64,000 nt of DNA from Aurantimonas marina (lineage in GTDB: Bacteria > Pseudomonadota > Alphaproteobacteria > Rhizobiales > Rhizobiaceae), in contig NZ_JADDXW010000008.1 in assembly GCF_017183135.1 (NCBI RefSeq), positions 62,001 to 126,000 of the forward strand, written 5' to 3'. A program made the translations under genes and the position numbers. Below, one piece after another: positions 25,222-33,391 of the stretch. The notes beneath the pieces are model-generated. The model worked only from the letters and a program-made list of their open reading frames with translations, did no database searches and was not told where the DNA came from. Every line of letters begins with the position of its first letter. The first letter of the stretch is position 1.

Positions 25222-25431
25222 ATGGCTTTCCCCTGGCAGGAAGCGATGGGCGCGGGTCTCGGGTTGTTGCGGCTTTCGCCCCGGGCCTTCTGGGCGATGA
25301 CGCCGCGCGAGCTGGTCGCCGCGCTGGCGCCCCTCAACGCGGCCGGCGGCGCGATACCGCCGCAACGGGCCGATCTGGCCGCGCTGATGCGGCGCTTCCC
25401 CGACCGGGGCACATCACAGGCACAGAGGTGA
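25222..25431 (+). CDS. Phage tail assembly chaperone (GTA g10.1)
   Basis: A 69-residue protein. I chose the ATG at 25222, with AAGGGG 8-10 bases upstream, because relatives begin close to the tryptophan/proline-rich start (MAFPWQEAMGAGLGLLRLSP). A TTG at 25186 that overlaps the g10 stop would add 12 residues. The motif RAFWAMTPRELVAALAPL is typical of the small GTA chaperone. It ends 4 bp before the tape-measure start. Confidence 0.75.
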   Translation: MAFPWQEAMGAGLGLLRLSPRAFWAMTPRELVAALAPLNAAGGAIPPQRADLAALMRRFPDRGTSQAQR

Positions 25432-25435
25432 ACCG

Positions 25436-26008
25436 ATGGAACCGGACGAGACGTTGAACGTCGCGATCGTCGCCGACACAAGCGGCTTCGAGCGGGCGAT
25501 GGGCGATCTGACGCAGCGGGCGAACGCCTTCGGCTCGGCGATCACGTCTGCGCTGAAGGGCGCCGTCACCGGCGGCCGATCCTTCGACAGCGTGCTGCGC
25601 CAGATCGGGCAGCGCATTTCCGCCATCGCGCTGGATGCGGCGCTGCGGCCGCTGACCAACATGGCGTCGGGCTTCATCGGCAAGGCGGTCGGCGGATTGA
25701 CCGGTGCCCTGACCGCGCCAGTCCCGACGGGCGTTCTGCCCTTCGCCAAGGGCGGCGTCGTCGCGGCGCCAAGCTATTTTCCGACCGGCGGCAAGCTTGG
25801 CCTGATGGGCGAGGCCGGGGCAGAGGCGATCCTGCCGCTGAAGCGCGGCGCCGACGGAACCCTCGGCGTCGCGACACCGGCAGCGGGTGCCGGACCGTCG
25901 ATCGTTTTCAATGTGACGACGCCGGACGCGGCCAGCTTCAAGCGCTCGGAGGCGCAGATCCAGGCGATGCTCGCGCGCGCCGCGAGCCGTGGCCGGCGGG
26001 GGTTGTAG
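25436..26008 (+). CDS. Short tail tape measure protein (GTA g11)
   Basis: A 190-residue protein with GAGGTGAACCG before the ATG. It has an N-terminal helical part (LNVAIVADTSGFERAMGDLT), a glycine-rich hydrophobic middle (MASGFIGKAVGGLTGALTA), and the C-terminal FAKGGVVAAPSYFPT with LGLMGEAGAEAILPL, typical of tape-measure ends. It is very short compared with phage tape measures, which fits the short-tailed GTA particle where g11 is also small. Confidence 0.88.
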   Translation: MEPDETLNVAIVADTSGFERAMGDLTQRANAFGSAITSALKGAVTGGRSFDSVLRQIGQRISAIALDAALRPLTNMASGFIGKAVGGLTGALTAPVPTGVLPFAKGGVVAAPSYFPTGGKLGLMGEAGAEAILPLKRGADGTLGVATPAAGAGPSIVFNVTTPDAASFKRSEAQIQAMLARAASRGRRGL

Positions 26009-26011
26009 GAA

Positions 26012-26653
26012 ATGGCCATCGAAGCCTTCAGCGAAGAACGGTTTCCGCTGCGCGTCTCGTTCGGCACCAGCGGCGGGCCGGAGCGCCGGACCGAGATCGT
26101 GCGCCTTTCGACCGGCTACGAGCACCGCAACCAGCGCCATCGCCATTCGGCGCGGCGCTACGATGCCGGCTCCGGCGTCAGGAGCCTTGCCGACCTTGCC
26201 GCCGTGCTCACCTTCTTCGAGGCGCGGCGCGGCAAGCTCACCGGGTTCCGGTTCCGCGACCCGCTCGACTGGCGCTCGTCGCAATACGGGCAGGCGGCGA
26301 CCGCCTTCGATCAGATGATCGGAACCGGTGACGGTGTGACGACGGTCTTTCCGCTGCTGAAAGTCTACGGAACCGGAGACGCGGCCTACAGCCGGCCGAT
26401 CGAAAAACCGGTGCGGGGGACCGTTCGGATCGCCGTCGACGGCACCGAACTCGCCGCCGGTACGGACTTCAACGTCGATACTGCCAGCGGCGCGGTGACC
26501 CTGGCTTTGGCGCCGGCCGCCGGCCTGTCGATCACCGCCGGCTTCGAATTCGACGTGCCGGTGCGCTTCGACATGGACCAGCTCGCCGTCAATGTCGCGG
26601 CCTTCGAGGCCGGCGACATCCCGTCCATTCCGTTGATCGAGGTGCGGCCATGA
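26012..26653 (+). CDS. DUF2460 distal tail protein (GTA g12)
   Basis: A 213-residue protein. DUF2460 features are FSEERFPLRVSFGTSGGPER near the start, HRNQRHRHSARRYDAGSGV, LTFFEARRGKLTGFRFRDPL, and the C-terminal VPVRFDMDQLAVNVAAFEAG. It forms the distal ring at the tail tip. It starts 3 bp after g11 and overlaps g13 by 4 bp (ATGA). Confidence 0.92.
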   Translation: MAIEAFSEERFPLRVSFGTSGGPERRTEIVRLSTGYEHRNQRHRHSARRYDAGSGVRSLADLAAVLTFFEARRGKLTGFRFRDPLDWRSSQYGQAATAFDQMIGTGDGVTTVFPLLKVYGTGDAAYSRPIEKPVRGTVRIAVDGTELAAGTDFNVDTASGAVTLALAPAAGLSITAGFEFDVPVRFDMDQLAVNVAAFEAGDIPSIPLIEVRP

Positions 26654-27540
26654 GGCAGATCCCCTCAGGGCTGGAGAGTCGTCTGGAGAGCCCGGCGACG
26701 ACGCTGGCCCATTGCTGGCGCCTGACGCGGCGCGACGGCGTGGTTCTCGGCTTCACCGATCATGACGAGGCGCTGACCTTTGCGGGGACGCGTTTCGAGG
26801 CGGCAACCGGATTGACCGGTGGGGAGGCCGAAGAGACGCTGGGGCTGGCCGCGTCGACGCGCGAGGTCGAGGGCGCGCTGTCTTCGGCGGCGATCGGCGA
26901 GGCTGACATTCGCGCCGGCCGCTTCGACGCGGCGCGGGTCGAGACCTTCGTGGTCGATTGGCAGAATCCCGCCGACTTCGTGCTGATGGATGTCGCCGAA
27001 CTCGGCGAGGTCAAGCATGGCGAGACCGGGTTCGCCGCCGAATTGCGCGGCGTTGCGGCGCAGCTCGACCGGGTGCGCGGACGCATCTACCGGCGCCGCT
27101 GCGATGCGGTGTTCGGCGATGCCCGCTGCCGGTTTCCAGCGTCCGATCCGCCCTATTCCGTCGAAACCGTAGTCAATGGCGGGGAGGGGGGAACGATCCT
27201 GGTCGACGGCGATCTCGGCGGCTCGCCGGAGGGCTTCAATCACGGTCGACTGGCGTTTCGCGACGGTGCCGCAGTGGGGCTCGCGGCCGATATCGTTGCT
27301 GCGAGCGAGACCGGACTCGGCACGGTTCGCCTTTCCCTCGCCGAGTCGATCGACGCGAGCTTCGCGCCGGGCGACCGGTTGCGGCTGACCCAGGGCTGCG
27401 ACAAGCGCTTTTCTACTTGCCGCGACCGCTTCGCCAATTCCGCGAATTTTCGCGGTTTTCCGCATATGCCTGGTAGCGACGCCGCGCTGGCGGTGGCCAA
27501 GGCGGACGGCGTCCATGACGGCTCGCCGGTGGTGCCATGA
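26650..27540 (+). CDS. DUF2163 baseplate hub protein (GTA g13)
   Basis: A 296-residue hub protein. The N-terminal half (CWRLTRRDGVVLGFTDHDEA) and the C-terminal TQGCDKRFSTCRDRFANS with FRGFPHMPG are diagnostic of DUF2163. Four cysteines (about 151, 160, 250 and 257) are placed to bind a metal or Fe-S cluster; I recall such a cluster in the Rhodobacter GTA hub structure. It is coupled by ATGA overlaps to g12 and g14. Confidence 0.92.
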   Translation: MRQIPSGLESRLESPATTLAHCWRLTRRDGVVLGFTDHDEALTFAGTRFEAATGLTGGEAEETLGLAASTREVEGALSSAAIGEADIRAGRFDAARVETFVVDWQNPADFVLMDVAELGEVKHGETGFAAELRGVAAQLDRVRGRIYRRRCDAVFGDARCRFPASDPPYSVETVVNGGEGGTILVDGDLGGSPEGFNHGRLAFRDGAAVGLAADIVAASETGLGTVRLSLAESIDASFAPGDRLRLTQGCDKRFSTCRDRFANSANFRGFPHMPGSDAALAVAKADGVHDGSPVVP

Positions 27541-27968
27541 GCGAGCTTGCGCCGTCTCGCGCGCTCGCAGTGGCTCGCACCTTTCTCGGCACTCCCTATC
27601 GTCATCAGGGCAGCCGGCAGGGCGTCGGCTGCGACTGTCTCGGCCTGTTGCGCGGCGTCTGGCGTGCACTCTATGGGGCCGAGCCGGAGGACCCCGGTCC
27701 CTACGGAGTCGACTGGTCGATCCGGAGCGGCCCGGACCGGCTGCTGGAGGCCGCGCGGCGGCACCTGATCGCGGTCGATCTCGCCGATGCCCGGCCGGGC
27801 GATGTCGTGCTGTTTTGCTGGCGCATCGGCGCGCCGTCGGCCCATTGTGGCATCCTCGACGAGGGCGGCCGGGTGATCCACGCCTATGAAGGCGCGGCGG
27901 TGGTTTCCTCGCCGATGCCGCAGGCCTGGACCCGCCGGATCGCCGGTGCCTTTCGTTTTCCGGAGTAG
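27537..27968 (+). CDS. NlpC/P60 cell wall peptidase (GTA g14)
   Basis: A 143-residue cysteine peptidase. The catalytic cysteine lies in GVGCDCLGLLRGVW (Cys34), and the likely histidine is His103 in APSAHCGILDE, followed by VIHAYEGAAVV. GTA g14 proteins help cross the recipient peptidoglycan. There is no signal peptide, as expected for a tail component. It overlaps g13 by 4 bp and is followed 3 bp later by g15. Confidence 0.92.
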   Translation: MSELAPSRALAVARTFLGTPYRHQGSRQGVGCDCLGLLRGVWRALYGAEPEDPGPYGVDWSIRSGPDRLLEAARRHLIAVDLADARPGDVVLFCWRIGAPSAHCGILDEGGRVIHAYEGAAVVSSPMPQAWTRRIAGAFRFPE

Positions 27969-27971
27969 GTC

Positions 27972-30900
27972 ATGGCCACGATTCTTCTGCAGGCGGCCGG
28001 CGGCCTTGTCGGTGGCGCCTTGGGCGGCCCGCTCGGCGCCGTTCTCGGTCGCGCGGCCGGCGCGCTGGCGGGGGCATCGCTCGACGCCTCGCTGTTCGGC
28101 GGCACGCGCCGCAGCGAGGGGCCAAGGCTCGGCAACAGCCGGATCATGGAGGCGGACGAGGGCGCCGGTATCGCCAGGGTCTACGGTACGGCGCGGGTCG
28201 CCGGTCAGGTGATCTGGACGACGCGCTTCGAGGAGGTCGCGAGGACCGAACGGCGGGGCGGCAAGGGCGGCGGCCCGCGTATCGAAACGACCACCTACAG
28301 CTACTATGGCAATGTCGCGGTCGGGCTTTGCGAAGGGCCGATCGCCGGCATCCGGCGGGTGTGGGCGGATGGCGAGGAGCTCGATCTTACCGACACCGTC
28401 CACCGCGTTTATCGTGGCGACGAAACGCAAGAGGCCGATCCGCTGATCGAGGCCAGGCAAGGGGCCGGCAACGCGCTCGCCTATCGCGGGCTTGCCTATA
28501 TCGTGTTCGAGCGGCTGCCGCTGGAGCGCTGGGGCAACCGCCTGCCGCAGATCTCCTGCGAGATCCTGCGTCCGGTCGGGGGCCTCGAAACCGATCTTCG
28601 CGCCATCACCATCATTCCCGGCGCCAGTGAGCACGGCCTCGATCCCGTCCCGGTGCGCGAACGGCTCGGCGCGGGCGAGGATCGGGTCGTCAACCGCAAC
28701 GTCCTCCACGGTTCGAGCGACTGGACCGCCTCGCTCGATGAACTCGGCGCGCTCTGTCCGTCGCTTGAGCGCGCCGCGCTGGTGGTGTCCTGGTTCGGCG
28801 ACGATCTGCGCGCTGGCCGTTGTCGTCTTAGGGCAGGCGTCGAGATCGTCCAACGCGACGAAACCGAGGTCTGGCGCGCCGGCACGGTCGACCGGGCTGG
28901 CGCGCATCTGGTCAGTTCCATCGATGGCGAACCGGCCTTCGGCGGCACGCCCAGCGACCAGGGCGTGCTGCGGGCGATCGCGGACCTGAAGGCGCGTGGG
29001 CTGAAGGTGACCTATTACCCCTTTATCCTGATGGATGTGCCACCCGGCAACGGACGTGCCGATCCCTATGGAGGCGCGGAGCAGGCGGCGTTTCCTTGGC
29101 GCGGGCGGATGACGCTCGACATCGCCACCGATCGCGCCGGCTCGGCCGACGGCACGGCGGCGGCAAGGGCCGATACCGCGGCCTTCCTGGGAACCGCTGC
29201 TCCAGCGCATTTCGCGTTGACGGCATCTGGTGTCGACTATTCCGGCCCCGACGAATGGTCCTATCGGCGGATGATCCTGCATCAGGCGACGCTCGCGGCA
29301 GCGGCAGGCGTCGACGCCTTCGTCATCGGCTCCGAAATGCGCGGGTTGACGCGAATCCGCGATCAGGACGGTCGTTTTCCCTTCGTCGAAGGGCTGATCG
29401 CCATCGCGGGCGAGATCAAGGCAATGATGCCGACAGCCATCGTCACCTACGCAGCCGACTGGAGCGAATATTTTGGCTACCAGCCGGCGGATGGCTCCGG
29501 CGACGTCTTCTACAATCTCGATCCGCTCTGGGCCGCACCATCGATCGACGTCGTCGGCATCGACAATTATTTGCCGCTGGCCGACTGGCGGGACGGGGAC
29601 ATCGACGCGGACCCGGCGGAACCATCCTCGCAATATAACCGGGACGGACTGCGGGCCGGGATCGGCGGCGGTGAATATTACGACTGGTCCTATGCCAGCG
29701 ACGCCGATCGGGCGGCCCGCATCCGCACGCCGATCACCGACGGCGCGGCCGACAAGCCTTGGGTCTACCGCGCCAAGGACGTGACGGGCTGGTGGTCGAA
29801 CCCGCATGTCGAGCGCCGCGCCGGGGTCGAAATCGCCGGAACATCAGCATGGGTGCCGATGTCGAAGCCGGTGTGGTTCACCGAACTCGGCTGCCCGGCG
29901 ATCGACAAGGGCGCGAACCAGCCCAATGTCTTCATCGACCCGAAATCGTCGGAAAGCTTCGTCCCGCATTTTTCCGCCGGTGGCCGCGACGACCTCGCCC
30001 AGCGGCGGTTTCTCGAAGCGCAGCTGGCTTATTGGGACCCGGCATCGCCGGACTTTTCGGCCGCCGCCAATCCGATTTCACCGGTCTACGGTGGCCGGAT
30101 GGTCGATCCGGCCGCGATCCATGTGTGGACCTGGGACGCGCGACCCTATCCGGCATTTCCGACGCGCGGCGACCTGTGGAGCGACGGCGGCAATTGGCGT
30201 CGTGGCCACTGGCTGAGCGGCCGTCTGGCCAACGCGCCGGCGGATGCCTTGATCGCGGCCCTATTGGAGGACCACGGCATTGCCGATTATGACGTCTCGG
30301 CCGTCGATTCCTGTGTGACCGGTTACGTCGCCGCCGGTCCCGGCACAGCGCGCGAAATGCTCGAGGATCTGCTGCGACTGACCGGCACCGTCGTGCATGT
30401 CGCGGCCGGGCGACTGATCTTCCGATCCCTTGCGTCGCTGCGGTCGAGCCGCGAGATCGGGATTTTCGCCGACGAGGACGGCCCCTATGTCGAGCTGCGG
30501 CGCGGCGAGGCGAGCGAGCGACCCGAGGAGATCACGCTGGGGTTCCTTGATCCGGCGCGGGCTTACCAGCCCGGTTCGGCCGAAGCGGTACGCGCCAGCG
30601 CTGCTCATCCCCGCAAGGATATCATCCAGCTTCCGGTGGTGCTCGACGAGGCCCATGCGAAGGACCTGGCCGCGGCGATGCTGCGTGAGGCGGGCGGCGC
30701 GGTCGAGACGGCGCGATTCGCCGTCGCGCCCTCGCTCCTGTCCCTCGAGGCAGGGGATGTGGTGGATCTGGCGGAGCACCCCGGCGCCTGGCTGGTGAAC
30801 CGTATCGAGACGGGCGCTTCGCGAAGGATCGAGGCACGGCGGCTGCCCGAGCGCCGGGGATCCCTGGTCGATCAGGGGGAGCCTCCACCTTCGCCGCGGC

Positions 30901-31862
30901 CGCCGGCTCCCGCGATTGCCTCGCGACCACTGGTGCATCTCCTCGACCTGCCGCTTCCCGATGGAGGGCAGGACATCGCTGGTGTGCGGTTCGCGGTGCA
31001 GGCGAAGCCCTGGCCGGGCTATTCGATCGCGACATCGCGGCAGGGCGGCGCTTTCCTGGAGCGAGCGACGGCGACCCGCCCGGCGATCACGGGCGAACTA
31101 CTCGAGGCGCTCAGGGTGGGACCGGAAGGACGTCTGGATCGCGGGAACACGATCACGCTGCGGCTCGACAGGGGCGCTGTCTACGCGATTTCCCGGGAGG
31201 AACTTCTGGACGGCGGCAATCTCTGCGCCGTCCAGGGTGCCTCAGGCGAATGGGAAGTGCTGCAATTCGGGACGGCGGCGGAGATCGCGCCGGGCGTCTT
31301 CGAATTGCGGGATCTGCTGCGCGCCCAAGGCGGCACCGAGGATGCGATGGCTGCGGGTGCGCCAGCCGGGTCCACGTTCGTCTTGCTCGACGCGGCCTGC
31401 GAGCCGCTCGGACTGACGACATCGGATGTCGGCCGCGAGATGGATTTTCGCGTCTCGCCGCTCGGCCGCTCTCTGGACGATCCCGCGACGACCACACTTA
31501 CCGCCACGCTCGGCCAGCGCTCGGTCAAGCCTCTGTCCCCGGTGCATCTGAAAGCCGGCTTCGATGCTGGGGGCGCGGTGGCCCTGTCCTGGATCCGGCG
31601 AACCCGCCTCGGTGGCGACAATTGGGATGGCCCCGACGTGCCGCTCGGCGAGGAACAGGAACTCTACCGCATCGAGATCGGCGACGGATCGGGTGCCGTT
31701 CTGGAGCGCGAGCCCGGCACGCCTGCGGTGGTGCTCACCGCTGAGGAGCAGGCTGCCGCCTTCGGCGCTTTGCCCGCCGAGCTTGTCGTCACCATTGCCC
31801 AGGTCAGCCCGGTCTGGGGCGCGGGGACGGCCCGGCAGACGATTTTTTCCCGACCGGCGTGA
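27972..31862 (+). CDS. GTA TIM-barrel-like baseplate 'megatron' protein (g15)
   Basis: A 1296-residue baseplate multidomain protein. The N-terminus has a glycine-rich hydrophobic stretch (LLQAAGGLVGGALGGPLGAV) and a tail-tip domain (GTARVAGQVIWTTRFEE). Residues about 220-640 form the GTA TIM-barrel domain (VFYNLDPLWAAPSIDVVGID, WWSNPHVERRAG). The C-terminal third contains phage-tail and beta-rich modules that probably contact the recipient envelope. It is full length compared with g15 of Rhodobacter. A long antisense open frame covers its 5' half but is a composition artefact. Confidence 0.94.
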   Translation: MATILLQAAGGLVGGALGGPLGAVLGRAAGALAGASLDASLFGGTRRSEGPRLGNSRIMEADEGAGIARVYGTARVAGQVIWTTRFEEVARTERRGGKGGGPRIETTTYSYYGNVAVGLCEGPIAGIRRVWADGEELDLTDTVHRVYRGDETQEADPLIEARQGAGNALAYRGLAYIVFERLPLERWGNRLPQISCEILRPVGGLETDLRAITIIPGASEHGLDPVPVRERLGAGEDRVVNRNVLHGSSDWTASLDELGALCPSLERAALVVSWFGDDLRAGRCRLRAGVEIVQRDETEVWRAGTVDRAGAHLVSSIDGEPAFGGTPSDQGVLRAIADLKARGLKVTYYPFILMDVPPGNGRADPYGGAEQAAFPWRGRMTLDIATDRAGSADGTAAARADTAAFLGTAAPAHFALTASGVDYSGPDEWSYRRMILHQATLAAAAGVDAFVIGSEMRGLTRIRDQDGRFPFVEGLIAIAGEIKAMMPTAIVTYAADWSEYFGYQPADGSGDVFYNLDPLWAAPSIDVVGIDNYLPLADWRDGDIDADPAEPSSQYNRDGLRAGIGGGEYYDWSYASDADRAARIRTPITDGAADKPWVYRAKDVTGWWSNPHVERRAGVEIAGTSAWVPMSKPVWFTELGCPAIDKGANQPNVFIDPKSSESFVPHFSAGGRDDLAQRRFLEAQLAYWDPASPDFSAAANPISPVYGGRMVDPAAIHVWTWDARPYPAFPTRGDLWSDGGNWRRGHWLSGRLANAPADALIAALLEDHGIADYDVSAVDSCVTGYVAAGPGTAREMLEDLLRLTGTVVHVAAGRLIFRSLASLRSSREIGIFADEDGPYVELRRGEASERPEEITLGFLDPARAYQPGSAEAVRASAAHPRKDIIQLPVVLDEAHAKDLAAAMLREAGGAVETARFAVAPSLLSLEAGDVVDLAEHPGAWLVNRIETGASRRIEARRLPERRGSLVDQGEPPPSPRPPAPAIASRPLVHLLDLPLPDGGQDIAGVRFAVQAKPWPGYSIATSRQGGAFLERATATRPAITGELLEALRVGPEGRLDRGNTITLRLDRGAVYAISREELLDGGNLCAVQGASGEWEVLQFGTAAEIAPGVFELRDLLRAQGGTEDAMAAGAPAGSTFVLLDAACEPLGLTTSDVGREMDFRVSPLGRSLDDPATTTLTATLGQRSVKPLSPVHLKAGFDAGGAVALSWIRRTRLGGDNWDGPDVPLGEEQELYRIEIGDGSGAVLEREPGTPAVVLTAEEQAAAFGALPAELVVTIAQVSPVWGAGTARQTIFSRPA

Positions 31863-31895
31863 GCGCCGGCGCAACCGCAAGGAAAGGACCAGAGC

Positions 31896-32102
31896 ATGAA
31901 CGAGGCAAAGCCGTGGTATCAGTCGCGAACCGTCTGGGGTGGGCTCGTAGCGTTTGGGGCGGCGATGGCCGGACTCCTCGGCGTGGACATCGACGCGGCC
32001 ACGCACGAAATGCTAGCGCTATCGCTGACCAACGGCGCGGCGGCGATCGGCGCCGTCGTCGCGATCCTGGGGCGACTGGCCGCGCAGAAGACGCTCCGCT
32101 AG
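31896..32102 (+). CDS. Small holin-like membrane protein downstream of g15
   Basis: A 68-residue protein with GGAAAGGACC upstream of the ATG. It begins KPWYQSRTVWGGLVAFGAAM and has two hydrophobic segments (about 13-30 and 43-62), with a basic C-terminus. The SRTVWGG start followed by two membrane helices is common among small phage proteins annotated as holins or unknown. It follows g15 by 33 bp on the same strand. In Rhodobacter the GTA lysis genes are elsewhere, so a linked lysis factor would be a difference. The function is inferred. Confidence 0.6.
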   Translation: MNEAKPWYQSRTVWGGLVAFGAAMAGLLGVDIDAATHEMLALSLTNGAAAIGAVVAILGRLAAQKTLR

Positions 32103-32189
32103 GTACGGCGCGAAAAGCGACGGACGGCCCGACGCGGTCGTCCGCCATTCATTCGTCGTTCAGCGACAATGCATTAGGACGGCAGGGGT

Positions 32190-32207
32190 CGCCATTTCGA
32201 ATTGGCG
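32190..32207. promoter_or_regulatory. Imperfect palindrome upstream of the FeuN-like gene
   Basis: CGCCATTTCGAATTGGCG is an 18-bp near-palindrome centred on TTCGAA. It ends 28 bp before the start codon at 32236 and overlaps GGCGGCGCCGCC (32204-32215), itself a perfect 12-bp palindrome. It is operator-like in position and symmetry, and FeuP autoregulation is one possibility. No consensus is known to me for this site. Confidence 0.3.
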
Positions 32208-32235
32208 GCGCCGCCATTCTCCAGCCGGACCCGAA

Positions 32236-32625
32236 ATGACAATATTTCGCACTCTCCTCGCCAGCCTAGTGACGATCCTGATCATCGGGTCTGCTCCCCT
32301 GGCGGCGGCCGCGCCGGCTGCCGCTCAACTCCTGGGTAGCCCTTTTTCCGGTCGCCCCGTTGGTTCGGGTTTTGGTCTGGATGTCTCCCCGGGGCCAGGA
32401 TTGAGGTTGGAGCCGGGCCCACGTCGAAACGGCGGGGGCGCTTTCGAAACCGCCGCCGCGAGCTGCTCTGGAGCCGCAGAGCAAGCGGCCGCGCAGACAG
32501 GTGGACAGGTCCTTTCGGTTTCCAGCCGTGAGCAGGGCGGCCAGACCGTTTGTGTGGTGACGCTCCTTGTCCCCGGCAAGGAGGGTGGCAGGCCACGCAA
32601 GACGACGGTAACGATACGGCCCTGA
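32236..32625 (+). CDS. Secreted FeuN-like protein upstream of feuPQ
   Basis: A 129-residue protein with a Sec signal peptide (FRTLLASLVTILIIGSAPLA, cleavage near AAPAAAQ) and a Gly/Pro-rich spacer. The C-terminal domain carries SCSGAAEQAAAQTGGQVLSV and QTVCVVTLLVPGKEG, with two cysteines. The last part resembles PepSY-like folds. In Sinorhizobium a small periplasmic inhibitor, FeuN, is encoded beside feuPQ, so a sensor-inhibitor role is plausible from position. I could not align the sequence to FeuN from memory. There is no strong ribosome binding site before the ATG. Confidence 0.55.
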   Translation: MTIFRTLLASLVTILIIGSAPLAAAAPAAAQLLGSPFSGRPVGSGFGLDVSPGPGLRLEPGPRRNGGGAFETAAASCSGAAEQAAAQTGGQVLSVSSREQGGQTVCVVTLLVPGKEGGRPRKTTVTIRP

Positions 32626-32719
32626 TTGCCGTATTGTCGGAGCGAGGGGAGGCGTTGACTTCGAGCGCGTTCGCCGCGATTCGACAGGATAAGACGAGAG
32701 CGAGAAGACGAGGCCCGGC

Positions 32720-33391
32720 ATGCGTATCCTAGTGGTCGAGGACGATCAGACCCTCAATCGGCAACTGACCGAGGCACTGACCGGCGCCGAGTATGTCGTC
32801 GACCGCGCCTTTGATGGCGAGGAGGGGCACTTCCTCGGCGACACGGAACCCTATGACGCGGTCATTCTCGATGTCGGTCTGCCGGTCATGGACGGCATCA
32901 GCGTTCTGGAGCGTTGGCGTCGCGATGGCCGGACCATGCCGGTGCTGATCCTGACCGCCCGCGACCGCTGGAGCGACAAGGTCACCGGGATCGACGCAGG
33001 CGCCGACGACTACGTCACCAAACCCTTTCACGTCGAGGAAGTGCTGGCCCGCATGCGCGCGTTGATCCGCCGCACGGCCGGCCATGCCTCGTCCGAAATC
33101 CACTGCGGTCCGGTCCGTCTCGACACGCGGGCGTCGCGGGTGTCGCTCGACGGGACGCCGTTGAAACTGACTTCGCACGAATACCGGCTGCTCGACTATT
33201 TGATGCATCATCAGGACCAGATCGTTTCCCGGACGGAGCTTATCGAGCATCTGTACGATCAGGATTTCGACCGCGATTCCAATACGATCGAGGTGTTCGT
33301 TGGACGATTGCGCAAGAAGCTCGGCATCGATGTGATCGAGACCGTCCGGGGGCAGGGTTACAGGATGAGCGATGGCCATTCGGGCCGCTAA
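32720..33391 (+). CDS. feuP: OmpR-family response regulator FeuP
   Basis: A 223-residue regulator, the same length as rhizobial FeuP. The receiver domain has acidic residues in VVEDDQTLN, phospho-acceptor Asp51 in VILDVGLPVMDG, and Lys101 in DYVTKPFHVEEV. The winged-helix output domain contains LTSHEYRLLDYLMHHQDQIV and SNTIEVFVGRLRKKLGIDVI. The motif FDGEEGHFLGDTEPYDAV is strongly FeuP-like. Its 3' end overlaps feuQ by 20 bp. FeuP/FeuQ control envelope and osmoadaptation genes in Sinorhizobium. Confidence 0.85.
   Translation: MRILVVEDDQTLNRQLTEALTGAEYVVDRAFDGEEGHFLGDTEPYDAVILDVGLPVMDGISVLERWRRDGRTMPVLILTARDRWSDKVTGIDAGADDYVTKPFHVEEVLARMRALIRRTAGHASSEIHCGPVRLDTRASRVSLDGTPLKLTSHEYRLLDYLMHHQDQIVSRTELIEHLYDQDFDRDSNTIEVFVGRLRKKLGIDVIETVRGQGYRMSDGHSGR

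Noticed and set aside
27240-29807. Very long open frame on the minus strand opposite the hub, peptidase and megatron genes
   Set aside because: It is antisense to well-recognised GTA genes, its protein is Arg/Gly/His-rich with no family, and GC-rich DNA commonly leaves such frames open.
16982-32235. Attachment sites or integrase flanking the GTA cluster
   Set aside because: I looked for a tRNA, integrase frame or long direct repeats at both ends and saw none.
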